A stretch of DNA of 64,000 bases, taken from the NCBI GenBank assembly GCA_025716815.1, contig JAIXMN010000020.1, forward strand, positions 744,001 through 808,000, written 5' to 3'. This DNA comes from Dichotomocladium elegans. Taxonomy: Eukaryota; Mucoromycota; Mucoromycetes; Mucorales; Lichtheimiaceae. Position numbers and translations under genes: made by a program. Every line of letters begins with the position of its first letter. Positions within the stretch are counted from its first letter, which is position 1. Shown here one piece after another: positions 1 to 11,679 of this stretch. Under the pieces are notes generated by a model. The model made no database searches and was not told where the DNA came from. It worked only from the letters and a program-made list of their open reading frames with translations.

Positions 1-470
1 AGTTCCGGTGATCTGTTCCAGAAGTCTTTCTGGTTCTGCCTTGTTCCTGGTAATAGAAGCGTGAGGCCCGCAGCTCGGAGGTTGCAGAAGTGATTTCAAA
101 GGCCTCGTTTCCCATCCTGCTAAAGGTTCTGGTAAGTGTCACAGCGAAGAAAGCTATGAATAATGGAGAGTAGGTGAGCGACTGTATGATGGAAAAGCTC
201 TAACGAAACTTTAAAAAGACCAAGCACAAAAGACTTAGAACGTATCAACTATGATCTTTCTCGGTCGATCTCTGATATTTAACGCCTCGTCGACTGTTGC
301 CGGTTTTGTATGCGCGAGAACGAGTACGAAACAAAGAAATACGAAGTGAAAACGGCCACGAGCGGAGTAACCATGCGCAGCCGTCAACGATGATTCTTTG
401 TTATTGCTTATCCCGTTTGCCATGTCTATTAGATGGTTGTTCAGCGCACAGTTGCCAAAGAATCCAATTC
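1..470. other. No recognisable gene at left edge
   Basis: No ORF with recognisable protein features was found here. Short reading frames lack motifs. The stretch leads into the direct repeat that begins near 471. Confidence 0.4.
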
Positions 471-955
471 TCTAGAGCCACTGAACTAGGGGTGACCGCT
501 TGGGACGTCGCTGACGACAGCACATCCTTGACGATAATTTCGCCGTTTGCCGAAAACTGGGTCAAATCAGACGTAGTTAGTTCGAGAAGAATCGCAAGAA
601 GCGGTTTTACAGCAAAAATGAGGTGAAGTAATGAAAAATGGCTACATGGAGCTCTAAAGTCTTGATGAAAGATTATATGATCCTATTTCGACCGTCAAAG
701 AGGTTACGTAAATTATCGGCGTTATCTTTCGAAAGGATCTGATTTGCTAGAGCCATCGAACTAGGGGTAACCCCTTGGGACTCTCTGACTACAAGACATC
801 CTTGACGATAACCTCGCCGTTTGCCGAAAACTGGGTCAAATCAGACGTAGTTAGTTCGAGAAGAATCGCAAGAAGCTGTTTTACAACAAAATGAGGTGAA
901 GTAATGAAAAATGGCTACATGGAGCTCTAAGGCTTTGATGCAAGATTATATAATA
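471..955. repeat. Diverged direct repeat, about 210 bp, two copies
   Basis: Positions about 471-681 and 746-955 match closely. Both contain the same run 'tagagcca..gaactaggggt', the shared block 'gccgtttgccgaaaactggg' and the end 'ggctacatggagctctaa'. The period is about 273 bp, with roughly 65 unrelated bases between copies. Differences are mostly single substitutions plus small indels. It looks like a duplicated non-coding or decayed element. No protein family was recognised in either copy. Confidence 0.85.
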
Positions 956-1053
956 TTTTTGTTAGTGACTTTTTTTTTCTTAGTTCACATGCTAAAGTGG
1001 AAAGGTATAGATTAAAAGACCCATCCACACCTCCCTTTTCTTCCTTGCCAAAG

Positions 1054-1066
1054 ATGTATTCACCAT

Positions 1067-1130
<64 letters not shown>

Positions 1131-1974
1131 GATCTCTTCTCCGTGCTCCGGCCGGAAAACCTCCCGCGCGAGGTGGTTGAGGGCAATGCCTTACAGCATC
1201 CCTCAGGCGTCTGTTCGCTGCAGCCTCCGTCGTCGCCGCCTCTACATACGGGAGGCCAATGCGGCAACGGGCATCGACGCGGTGTTGGCGATGCTGGAAT
1301 CGCGACCCGCACTGCCTGTCGCATCCGGGTATGACTCGGATGTATCCACAAGCGTCTCTTCGGAGATCTGCTTGGGATCGTCCTTGTCTTCCCGGGGCGC
1401 AGGCGGATCGCGTGGTCCGCTTTGCCAGCGCGTCACTCCGTGTCGTGCTCAGCGTCGCTTTGGACCTTATTCAAAGCGGGCGCTGCTGGCCGTGCGCTCA
1501 CGCCAGCAGCAGCATCGACGAGAACGAGGCGATGCGCTGTACTTGCAGCAATTACAGCAGCAGTACCAGCAGCATCAGCAGCAACAGCAACAGCGCCTCT
1601 GGCTTCAAGCCATGCGCCCCGCCGCTCCTTTCTCCTCCTCTTCCCCCGGCCATAGCGTAGGTGCATCACGGCATCGGGCCATCACACCTCGCTATGCGCC
1701 GTATCCGCATCCTCCTCTTCCCCCACGCCGGCTCCGCAAGCGCGTGGAGATTGACTTGGCCCCGGCCTCGTCGTCCCACCCTGCGTCTGACCGGCGTGTT
1801 CCGCCAACCCCCCGCCGCCAGTACGTGTGCCGGCGCTGCAGGCGCTATGCGCCATATCCCCGTCCCCCTCTCACGCCAGCAATGCGGAAGTGCTTCGGCA
1901 TTCCGTATATGCTGCGTGATGGGGACGTGGTGATGAAGGTGGTGACGACGCCCTTTGTGGCCGTCGCGCCATGA
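1054..1974 (+). CDS. Hypothetical Q/P/R-rich protein, 306 aa
   Basis: Open from the ATG at 1054 to TGA at 1972-1974 without an intron. The N-terminus is an (AT)n dipeptide run made by a CAGCAA hexanucleotide repeat (about 1064-1129). A second Q-rich stretch lies near residues 165-190. The C-terminal half has a duplicated motif RYAPYP(H/R)PPL (near 1690 and 1846) and ends with a hydrophobic segment. The region is more GC-rich than its surroundings. An intron-like element (gtaagt at about 1998 to catag at about 2051) follows the stop, so the transcript may run on. I do not recognise the family. The repeat-driven composition could keep a frame open by chance. Confidence 0.4.
1064..1130. repeat. 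CAGCAA microsatellite
   Basis: About eleven near-perfect tandem copies of the hexamer cagcaa/acagca. Depending on frame it reads as poly-Q, (AT)n or (SN)n. It lies inside the hypothetical ORF at 1054-1974. Confidence 0.9.
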
Positions 1975-2099
1975 GCAGCTGTGGTTTTGGCCTTCGGGTA
2001 AGTGTTGGGTCTAGCTAAATCAACAAAGACTGACTATTTTTGCTTTCATAGGCCATTTCGGCAACGTTTCCCCCCTTCCCCTCCTCCGCCCCGCCCCCG

Positions 2100-2900
2100 C
2101 CCCGAGGAGCAGGGAGACAAGTTCATGGGACGGAGGGTGAACCCCACGGGAGTCGTCTTGGGCCGGGGAGGACGGCTTCTTTTGTAGCTCCTATGAAAGT
2201 ATCAGCGGCCTTCGAGTTTGCAGCGCTTTGGCGACGCCTCCGCAGATCGGCAGCAGGCTTGCACACTGCCCGTCTGGGGCTATCTCTGCTCGATTCTAAC
2301 GGGGATTGCTTCGAATCTTGATGAAGTAAGTTATGTCCTGTCTCCATGAACACCGAGAAGTGCACCTTTTTCTTTTGGCAGCCTACAAGGCAAGAAATAC
2401 GCTCAAAATTGAGAAGAGCATTTGGTGACCAATGCGGCATCATGGAAAAAAGTCTGTTTCCACATCATCAACAACGACTGTTTTACTGTAAGTGCATATT
2501 TTCCCTTTCTACAGTCTGCGCCATGAAAATCTATTTACTAACTAACTTTATCCGGATGAAAGGTCTCCACATCAAATGCCTGGTGTTGCGCTCTTAAGCG
2601 CATACTAGGCATTTTTTATATCATGGACTTCCATTTCAGAAAACAGACACATCATTTAAAGAGCCATACACGTACACCAGATGTGTTCATGAAGATAAGA
2701 CATAACTTACTTTATCAAGGTTCGTAGCAATCCCGTAGCACTTGAGCAGAGTAGCTCTGGGCGTGCGGTGTGTATGCCTGTTGTTGGTTTGCGGGGGTTA
2801 GCCAAGCGTTGCGGGCTCGGAGGTTGCTGAGAAATCATAGGAGCTGCAGAAGAAGTCGTCTAAACCGTCCCTCGATGGCTTTCCGTGTGGGTGATCCCGA
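2100..2900. repeat. Imperfect inverted repeat pair with about 350 bp spacer
   Basis: The reverse complement of about 2100-2345 aligns with about 2695-2900. Both arms, read in the same sense, share 'gacataacttact(t)', then 'caag(g/a)ttcg', 'gagcaga', 'cataggagct(g/a)ca' and 'gaag(t/c)cgtc'. Identity is clearly above chance but with many changes. The arms may be two oppositely oriented copies of an old element or the arms of a large foldback element. The spacer (2346-2694) shows intron-like signals but no recognisable protein. Confidence 0.65.
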
Positions 2901-3530
2901 TGTCCCTCTTCTCCCTCTCCATCACCTCCCCCTTCTGTCCACCTGGTAGGCGGCCCGTGACCTACCCTGCGTGTAACGCAGTTCTGGACGAAGGCAGCGA
3001 GTTTATATTCTCGCGTATCGGAGTGTCAGGGGAGCACAACGTATTGTTTTACGGCGTTGTTGTCCTACGAATGAAGACGTCCAACAATGAGGGGAGCAAC
3101 TATCAACTTCGGCGGAAAGAAGGGGTTGTATACGCGTACGCTCTTTCAGCAATACCTACAGCTCATCGCGCAGGCCGTAGCTCATGCTTTGTGATGCCAT
3201 GCTCAGTGCAAGTTTCCATTCTCGATTAAGAAATGGTGGTGCTTCGTGCAAAGATAAATGTGGCCCAAAGGTCGGCGACAAACCTCCATCATCAAAATCC
3301 CGGCATATTCGACAGCGTACAGCGGTCGCGATGTCCTTCGAAATGTGCGGTTCATATACGTTCGGCGAAACTTTTGGGGAAAAATACACCCTCTAAACCC
3401 CCCTCACCGAGGAGATCATCTTCGTTATCGGTTTGCCTGATGCGTTACCAAGTCAAGAGTATGAAGAACCATTGCCTAGGCGCTACTCCAAATGAAACGG
3501 CCCGCAATGTGCAAAAACATCGTCACTAGA
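2901..3530. other. No recognisable gene
   Basis: Several short overlapping frames occur, but none has conserved motifs, and no convincing splice chain could be built. I see no RNA gene. Confidence 0.3.
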
Positions 3531-4345
3531 CTAAAGCAAGAGCAAGAGCAAGAGCTAGAGCTAGACAAGAACAAGAACAAGAACAAGAACAAGAACAAGA
3601 ACAAGAACAAGAACAAGAACAAGAACAAGAACAAGAACAAGAACAAGAACAAGAAAAAGAACAAGAAAAAGAAAAAGAAAAAGAACAAGAAAAAGAACAA
3701 GAAAAAGAACAAGAAAAAGAACAAGAAAAAGAACAAGAAAAAGAAAAAGAGCAAGAACAAGAAAAAGTACAAGAGAAGGAGAAAGAGAACAACAACCAGA
3801 AGAAGAAGAAGAAGAAGAAGAAGAAGAAGAAGAAGAAAAAGAAAAAGAAAAAGAAAAAGAAAAAGAAAAAGAAAAAGAGCAAGAACAAGAAAAAGAAAAA
3901 GAGAAGGAGAAAGAGAACAACAACCAGAAGAAGAAGAAGAAGAAGAAGAAGAAGAAGAAGAAGAAGAAAAAGAAAAAGAAAAAGAAAAAGAAAAAGAAAA
4001 AGAAAAAGAAAAAGAAAAAGAAAAAGAAAAAGAAAAAGAAGAAGAAAAAGAAAAAGAAAAAGAAAAAGAAAAAGAAAAAGAAAAAGAAAAAGAAAAAGAA
4101 AAAGAAAAAGAACAAGAACAAGAACAAGAGAAAGTACAAGAGAAAGAGAAAGAGAAAGAGAAAGAGAAAGTGAAAGAGAACAACAACCTGAAGAAGAAAA
4201 AGAAGAAGAAAAAGAAGAAGAAGAAAAAAGAAGAAGAAGAAAAAGAAGAAGAAGAAAAAGAAGAAGGAGAAGAAAAAGAAAAAGCCAAAGTAATTCTGAT
4301 AGCCAAAGAAGAAAAGCAAGAACGAAAGAAGAAGAATAGAAATAC
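3531..4345. repeat. Polypurine block, (AAGAAC)n / (AAAAAG)n / (GAA)n
   Basis: About 0.8 kb is almost pure purine on the + strand. It is built of nested tandem units: AAGAGC near 3535, AAGAAC to about 3650, then AAAAAG and GAA runs. A higher-order unit recurs near 3776, 3899 and 4167, in which 'gagaacaacaacc(a/t)gaag' is followed by GAA repeats. Because the strand lacks T, all its forward frames and the reverse frames stay open for about 300 codons as K/E/R/N or S/F/L runs. These are composition artefacts, not proteins. Confidence 0.95.
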
Positions 4346-5903
4346 CAGAGAGGAGAAGAAAAGACAAGTCCAATGTGCAACAAAGGAAGGAAAGAAGCAA
4401 ATATCGACGAAGAATACCACGAGGCAAGAGAAAACCAAAGGGCAAGAACCATAGAAATACAATTACGACAGAACAAAGCTATCTGCCTGTCGATAAAACA
4501 AAGCACATCGCGCATGCACCTGACACGACAGCAGAAGTCCCAAACCCTTTTCTGTACGGAAAATCCAAACTATCTCCACAAGGGCAGCAATACGATGATC
4601 GAATAACCATAACAGCCAACGATGCAATAAGTTGAATTTGCCCATTGGATCAAGGGTGACGACGTCTCATCTGCACGGCTGTTTCGGTCTCTGTCGTCTT
4701 TAACGCAGAAACCCTCCCATGTTCACATTCCACTCGAATGTGGCAACCCTCAAATGTCAAGCGATGGCTGTTCACTCCCGCAGAAGAGTTATATGTGTCC
4801 TGTTATTGTGTGCGGTCGAGTTCGACGATATGACAATGCATTGATATCCTATCTCCTGGTGTGTTATGAATAGTCCCAGCTGACGGTATTCGTCCACGTG
4901 CACAGTATTCTGATTATTCCCCAACGATTCACGAAACTACACGATTGGGGGCGTCACTTCCGAAATATGGACCTTCAAATTACTGCCACATAGCAAGTGC
5001 AACACCTTGGCATACGCATTCATCCAGCCCATCGCCCTCCAGAACAATCAGCATCCACAATTTCCGCTGCGGTGCAACTATCAATACACCGACCCGCATC
5101 TTTTAGCACCAAAAATTCTCTGGAGCAAGCTGTAGACTAGGACTTTTGTTGTATTAAATGCAACTAGCATAGTGGGTACAAGCGAATGTAAAATGGTCAT
5201 GTGTAGATAGTGCGAGAAAGAACTTCATCTAGAAAAGATATCCTATACATAATGATTAAAGCATGACTGCCCTACCTCATTTGATTGTATATACTTTAAG
5301 TACATACGAACAACGATTTCGAGGTCACTACGTATCTTAAGCAGCACATGTTATTACGAAATATTGTCTTTGCTTGATATGGATGAAACATTCACTACTT
5401 TTTCTTTTCTCGTGTCAGCTGCTGATGTGATAATACTGTATTTATCGTATCTCTTACCAGCAAACGCTCTACTGGTATACATAGCGACCGGTAAATCGAG
5501 CGCTGACTGTATATGGTGATGGATAAGGTACCTATTCGTAAAACTGACAAGATCAATATATGTTATTCGTCAGAGCCCGCAGGATCACAAAAGCCTTTTT
5601 AAAGAGATGTCAGGTAGTATTCTTTTTCTTCAGGATGTTTATTGCATCGCTTAACCCCGTCTTCTATTGTACAGGGTACAACCCGCCAGGAAAGGCGGAG
5701 AAGGGGAGGAGGGAACGACGAAACGTTCATTGCCTTTGATGCTGGTGTATTTTTTTGCGCTCACAAAAGAAAAAAGATTTCTGACTTTCTATTTTTGAAT
5801 GATCCTGCGACTTGACCCTTTTTTTTGTGTGTGTTAAATCCTCTCCAACCGACATCACCACCAGCTCTCTTGTATATTCCATCACACCCCGCCATCGGAA
5901 ATA
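4346..5903. other. Intergenic, no gene seen
   Basis: AT-rich sequence between the polypurine block and the Nup93-like gene. No frame with recognisable motifs was found. A T-run lies at about 5817-5827, close upstream of the next gene's start codon. Confidence 0.4.
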
Positions 5904-6719
5904 ATGCAAGGCGAATCCAACACCCCAGCATCATTAAAACTTACACTCGAAAAGTCAAAACTTCTCACCTCGCGGCTTGGCCAGCAGGACTTGCAGCCCA
6001 TCGAACGCGGCTTTGACCATATTCTGTCGCAGACCCATAATCTCAACTCTAAATCCTCTTCTGCTGTTCAGGATCCATCCAATGTTAATATTCGGGCGTG
6101 AGTTGACCACGATTACAACTAAAGCAGACCAATAGATCATGAACTCAACATTTTATAACCCATGCTAGACATTACTTTTTATCAAAAGCACGGGCTAATA
6201 CTCAAGTCTTTTCCGATCTCGAGACTATCCAATTGGGGACCGCTAGTGAACATCGGCAGCCGATTCAGGATACGGATGTAGAGGTATGAGCTAGGAGATA
6301 TATATATATATATCAGGCGAATGATATCTCGTTTGCGTCAAGCGTGCCATGTGTCGAGGCTGATATATCTACGGTTCCCCCATCCATTGCATTTTTTTCA
6401 AGGGCTATATTGCGCAAGAACGTACGCGTACAGTGGCAGATACCATCCATAAGTGCAAACAAGAAGTAAGCAACATTTCTTATTGGGAGACAGATCTCTT
6501 TTAGCTCATCCGGCATGAATGGCATACATATAGATCATGGATGATAATGATCGCGCGTTTGACCAGGACATAAGAGCCTCATGGCGCAGTCTGAGGTCGA
6601 AGCTTTGCCAAGGCTATAGCACAGAGGATGCAAAGGTTGATATGGGACCTGCCAACCAACCAAAGCCTAAGGTGGACTTCTCGCGGGTGGGGACGAACCC
6701 GCTGTGGGGAGCCCAGTAG
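5904..6719 (+). CDS. Nup93/Nic96 N-terminal-like protein, apparently truncated
   Basis: Four exons join in frame: 5904-6097, 6169-6283, 6403-6465 and 6534-6719. The product (about 185 aa) starts with a helical segment (LEKSKLLTSRLGQQDLQPIE) like the N-terminus of linker nucleoporins Nup93/Nic96. It continues with 'HYFLSKARANTQVFSDLE', 'DTDVEGYIAQERTRTVADTI' and 'MDDNDRAFDQDIRASWRSLR', in the order expected for that family. The protein ends at TAG 6717-6719, far short of the usual 800 or more residues. No helical-solenoid sequence follows in the next 800 bp. In full-length members this part binds the Nsp1 trimer in the nuclear pore ring. Either this is a 3'-truncated copy or an intact gene lies elsewhere. 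Family assignment is by motif order only. Confidence 0.5.
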
Positions 6720-7576
6720 CGATGGGCGGACGATACAATATTCCACATCTTTTGGGAAACAGGACCTCGATGCTATTGTTTGCTTGTGAGCACGGATTAA
6801 AAAAAAAGAAAAGAAATAAGAACTTGTCTACTGCATCATTACCAGCCTCAATCTCCGTTTTCATGAAGAATAACACCACCACCGCATGTCTTCAAAGAGC
6901 GCAGTTGTCGATACGTCCTATGTCGACGATTGAAATAGACTTAAGCACGAACTTTCCCCTCCACGTTGTGCATAGAAAAACTACATGTTCATTGGTCCCC
7001 TAGTGGGTGTTATGATGGGGTAGACCTCCTGGTTCGAACTCGCTTTGCACCTAGTTTTCTACCCATCATCAGCGCTATCTACATACCTGAAAGGCTTCCC
7101 CGCAACATGACCGTGTCTGTAGCTGAAGCCGAGCTCTGCGAGCCTGTCATGGCAGGTAACAGTATAAAAGAAAGGAATGAACAAGGCCCATTTGCTTGAC
7201 GCATGGGCTTGATATAGAGCGGATGGTCTTGTGCACTTGACTAAGTGTAATCCGCAAGCGTGGTGGAATATACATACTATGTAGCTCGAACACTTAAAAA
7301 CGCGCCCACATGAACAGAGCAAGATATGGTGTGGTTGAATTCGTGAGGGAGGGCAAAGAAATAAGCGAGAAAGGGTTGTGATCATCTTGGATGGAGTATT
7401 TACTCTAACCACTGAGGGTTGGAATAGGCACAAAGTACGCAGTTCTATGGATTCCCGCATTGGAGATGTTTAACCTTTTCCCTCGAGTCAAACGGTTTTA
7501 ATTAGTTTGGCCCCATGGAGTCAATTTATTTATTTTCGATAAGCACTGGAAGTCTTATTTGCAACGCGGGATATCA
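6720..7576. other. Intergenic, no gene seen
   Basis: Follows the truncated Nup93-like gene. I looked for the missing nucleoporin solenoid and did not find it. Short frames show no family features. Confidence 0.4.
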
Positions 7577-10500
7577 TCACATGTACTCATCCGTGTCCTG
7601 GATAAGATTGTACTTTAAACCATGTTTCTCAATGTACTCAGCAAGCAAGCACTTTGAGACGATTGCAGCGTGATGCAGCTTTGCGAATGGCACGAAGGGA
7701 TATTGGGCTTCGATGGATGTGCCTGCCTCACCGCCAATGACGATACCCGGGCCATACTCACCATTAAGGCAAGTGTTGTTAAACGTTGTAGGGAAGCTGC
7801 GGCGGAATTGCTCATAACTCAAGTACCGGTCGGCCTCCCTGAATCCCTTGTGCGCCTCCTCAAAGTCAGCGAAGGCTTGCTTACTTGCCTTGGCTGTTTC
7901 ATTCGCCACTGTAGCCTCCACCGCAGGCTTATCCTGCGGCTGATCAGAGATGAGACTGTCGAGTTTCTTGGACGCCATCGGGACCCGTCGTACAAAGGTA
8001 TAATATCGCACCATCCCCATCATGCGCGAGCATATCGCGTACAACTCAAACTCTCTGCGATTCGACAAATGTTTGAGCAACAGCCCTGTGAAAGGCATAA
8101 GCGATTCCCAGTGTCGAAAACCGTGGTATTCTGTCGCTCCGAGATCCTGATAGTAAAAGCTCAGTATGTAGTTGAGCAATGCCTGGATGTGATCCAACAG
8201 CCCGTCGATGCTGGATAGCTTCACATCACCGCGATGTTTATACGCAGTCGCCAACCTACGGAACCTGCGTGGAAATTAACCAACAACAATCCAGAGTCAT
8301 TTGGCTATCTACATATACTTACATAAGCGCATATAATTTGCACTGCTCATCGCTCTCTGCGTCAGGTGAGGTGGCGTTTTTATATACAGGTTTGGGTGGA
8401 GCATGTACAGGTGCAGGTGCAGGTGCAGGTGCAGGTGCAGGCGCAGAAGCAGAAGCAGAAGCAGATGGCGGAGCTGGCGGCTGTTGCCCCGCTGGGGTGG
8501 ACGCAACGCCAGCAACCGGTCGGCTCGGGGATTTGGAGCGCGTTCTTGATGCATTATAAGAACGGTGTCGAGGAGATCGCGAACGTCGACTTGACGAGCG
8601 AGAACGGCCATGACTTCGAGATGGGGAGCGTGAGCGGTAGCGGTGGCGATCGTCAAAAGACTGTCGACTGTCGCGACGATGACGCCTCCGGTCATCAATA
8701 GAATGATCTCGATAGCGACTCCCGTACTCCTTCTTGCTGCTGTTGCTGCCATTCCCGTCCTCTTCATCTCGGCGCTCAGATGGCCGTTTTCGATCACCAT
8801 CATCTCTCGTTGACCGACGGGTATCCTTTTTGTTTTCATCTTCATGACGAGATCTAATATCACGTCGAGATCGCGAAGGAGATCGTGATCGCTCACGGCT
8901 CCTGTCACCCAGACCAGACACTGGAGGAATCGAGGTTGATGGAGGCAACGGATGTGCTGCTGGAGGATGGGGTGGAGGTGGGGATGGTGGAGATGATATC
9001 AGATGTGCGTTGGTATGTGATGGTGATGGAGAAGGACTGATTGTTTCGCCTTCTTCAAGTTCACCAGGTTCTGTCGCAACAATCGGTTCAGTTTTGGGTT
9101 TTCTTTTGGGAATCTTAATAGTCTTCAGGAAATCAGCAGTGACGGTCCCTGTCAATGCCTTTAGTTTTTCGCTTCCTGCAGAAGCAGAAGTGCCGGCATC
9201 TGGTTCTTTTTTCGCAATGGTATTGGGTACAGGAGTTGATGAAGCTTCTTTTTCTGGCTTGGTTGCTCGGGATTTTGCGTCGTGCGGTTTAATAGATACA
9301 GATGGCCTTGTGGATGAATCATTGGCTGCTGAATCACTGAACTTCCCAGTGAGTGCGATCGATTTTGACTTTGTGGGGTTTGGTTTGGTATGCTTTTGAT
9401 CAGCTGATTTATCAGCAGACTTTGCTGTTGTTTCAACAGCAACAGATTTTGATGATTCAGCTACGACAGGCCTCGACTTAACCTGTCTCGGTTCTTTATC
9501 TTTTACAAGCTTTGCCTCGGAAGTTGTCTTTCCCAGCAGCCTGTACTTGCCAAGGATTGTGGCCTATCCATCCATCTGTTAGACTTTGTCCTGCTGGTCG
9601 CAAACTAAAGAAGTATCAATTTTTTAAGTTTCTATCACACATTACCTTTTCTACGAGCCGGGGCTTGCGCAGGTGAATCATTAACTTTGGTCTCTTCTTG
9701 ACATCAACAACCACGTGATTCCTAGTTTTCCTGTTACACAATACATGAGTTGCTTGTAAGAGTGGCCCGTTCCAAAAAAAGACCAGCCTACTTTTTCATC
9801 AAATCAGCTATCTTGCGTGATGCGGTCTCATCGGGCATATTATTTGTAAGGTGCGGTTTAAGCGTAAGCAAATCCTAAAAGGGTAAGCTCAAAATGTGAG
9901 TTGGGCGTGTGAACAAAAAACCAGTCGCATGGTTGCGACGAAAGACGCGATGCCGCAGCAACAGCTTGCAAAGTAAAGATCATACCAGACAGGGGCGTTT
10001 GTGACTAGTAGTGGTTGGGAAGGGCCGTTTTCCAACTGCGTTGCGGGCGACTGATGTGGATCCCGATGATGTTGACGAAACAGAGCTTTTGCGTTGAGCT
10101 GGTGGTGCAGGAGCGGGTTTCTTAAAGACGCGCTCTTCCTTTTTGGTTCGGAGAACATTCGCCAAGCGACGGTCTTTACGGACAGTTGATGAGGTAGAAG
10201 GCGCTGTGAAGGAAGATGTAGTGGAGGAGATGGATGTGGAGGAGAGAGAGTTTGCATTGCTGAGAGCCCCTCTAGGATGGTTGTTGTCGGTACCGCTGCT
10301 GCTCGCACTGCTCTGTGCAGATTGAGTTCGGGGCCTACTAGCAGCTGTGATTTCATTTAGAATGGCCTGTACTGGGCCAACCGGTGCAGGCGGGGGTACA
10401 GGCTTAGGCATCAGCGATTGAATCGTAAACCGTTCTTTTTCCGCGGCCTTCTTGCGCCGATAGGCCTCGTATTGTGCTGCGGACATGTTCTTGGTATTAT

Positions 10501-10913
10501 GTCTGATTGAAGGATCTCCATCAAGATTCATTTTCGAGACGGCAATAAGAATAACAAGACACTTACTGTTCCTGGTTGAGTTCCTGGTTGAGTTCTGCTA
10601 CACTACGGAGCTTCATCCCTTTACTGGGTGGGAAAAAGAACTTTGGTTTCTTCACCGGTGGCTCCCAGTCCGGATCTTGAGCGATATGATGCCTCTTCTT
10701 CAGCGCGACTCGATTCAATTTGGAGTCCGTGCGTATAGGGAGCCACCGTTCTCTGGCATCATCCGCTTTGAACGCTGGGAGTTGTTTGAGGATTTCTGAC
10801 GGGGGCTGGAAAGTAGCATATTGTACATTGCCCTTATATCCATACAATGTCCGGTCGAAGCCAGCCAATGCAACATCACAGACTTCCTGTAATGACTGTG
10901 CTTTTGTAGACAT
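7577..10913 (-). CDS. RS-rich nuclear protein with possible AF4/FMR2 (Ebp1-like) C-terminal domain
   Basis: Six exons on the minus strand join in frame: 10913-10567, 10502-9986, 9874-9792, 9730-9656, 9563-8323 and 8264-7577. The N-terminus carries 'GYKGNVQYATFQPPSEILK', a basic PPVKKPK patch and an S/T-rich region. The long fifth exon holds a K/S/P-rich linker and an arginine-serine domain with many RSRSPS-type repeats (about 8560-8910). The (AP)n run there comes from a GGTGCA repeat at 8408-8440. The last exon is helical: 'FRRLATAYKHRGDVKLSS', 'LNYILSFYYQDLGATEYHG' and 'LYAICSRMMGMVRYYTFVRR'. Its length and pattern resemble the AF4/FMR2 C-terminal homology domain, found in fungal Ell-binding elongation factors. 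The family call is inference; a splicing-linked RS protein is the alternative. The gene structure is well supported. Confidence 0.55.
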
Positions 10914-11679
10914 GTCAAATAAGAGAAAATCAAGGAATTCGGAAAAGCGAGCAAGATGTTACAGAGTAACGTAGCTCAGAGGGATAAAAAAGAAGGAGGA
11001 AAAGGTAAGCGTGGACTATGGGTAAAGAAGGGAAAAGAGAAGGGAAAAGAGGAACAGAGTAAGAACCAGCAATGGCAAGTGCGAGGGAGGGAAGAGAGAG
11101 AGCCGATGAATATTGGACCCTCGTGCAACCAATCGGAATCATGGCTGAGTTGCCCCGGTATGCCGCTTGTTGTTTCTACACCTAATGGCATCAGACAATG
11201 CCAGTAAGACCTCTTCGTTTTGCGCTTACTTCTCATATCAAAATTCATCGATAGCAGAATATGTTTCTGTATGATGCTGAAAGATTAATAAATGTTTCTG
11301 TGAATCTGTACCTATCTAACGAGACCACGGGATTTTGGAGAAAGCCTACTAGACGAACGTTGACTGTACATACCCGTCCGTTTCGGCGAAAACAGATTGA
11401 ACAATGGGGCATATTAAAGTATTAGTTATCGGCATTATGCGACTCCTGCAGTACAGTATACTTGCAGCTATGTGTTTGCTTCTCATGGTTTCATTACATA
11501 TTCCTCCATGAACTCGACCGTGTAAATATGGCCATCAAACAAAGAGCTATGAGTAGAACACAAATCATAATAAAATCACCAAAATCTCTTCGATGATCGG
11601 CACTGGTAATAGAAGACTATGCCTAGTTTGAGCAACGTTGTAGATTTGGTCGGATACACAGATATCCTAAAAAGTCATA
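10914..11679. other. Divergent promoter region
   Basis: Lies between the minus-strand RS-rich gene (start 10913) and the plus-strand PHD gene (start 11680), so it should hold both promoters. It contains purine-rich runs of g/a near 10983-11100. No further coding sequence was seen. Confidence 0.45.

Noticed and set aside
992..1351. Minus-strand poly-Leu protein
   Set aside because: Antisense of the CAGCAA repeat inside the plus-strand hypothetical ORF.
3476..4515. Reading frames of about 300 codons on both strands (K/E/R and F/S/L-rich)
   Set aside because: They are forced open by the polypurine repeat, which lacks stop codons in most frames; no non-repeat protein sequence or splice structure supports them.
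6990..7060. tRNA-like B-box (tggttcgaact)
   Set aside because: No matching acceptor stem, D-arm or anticodon stem could be drawn around it.
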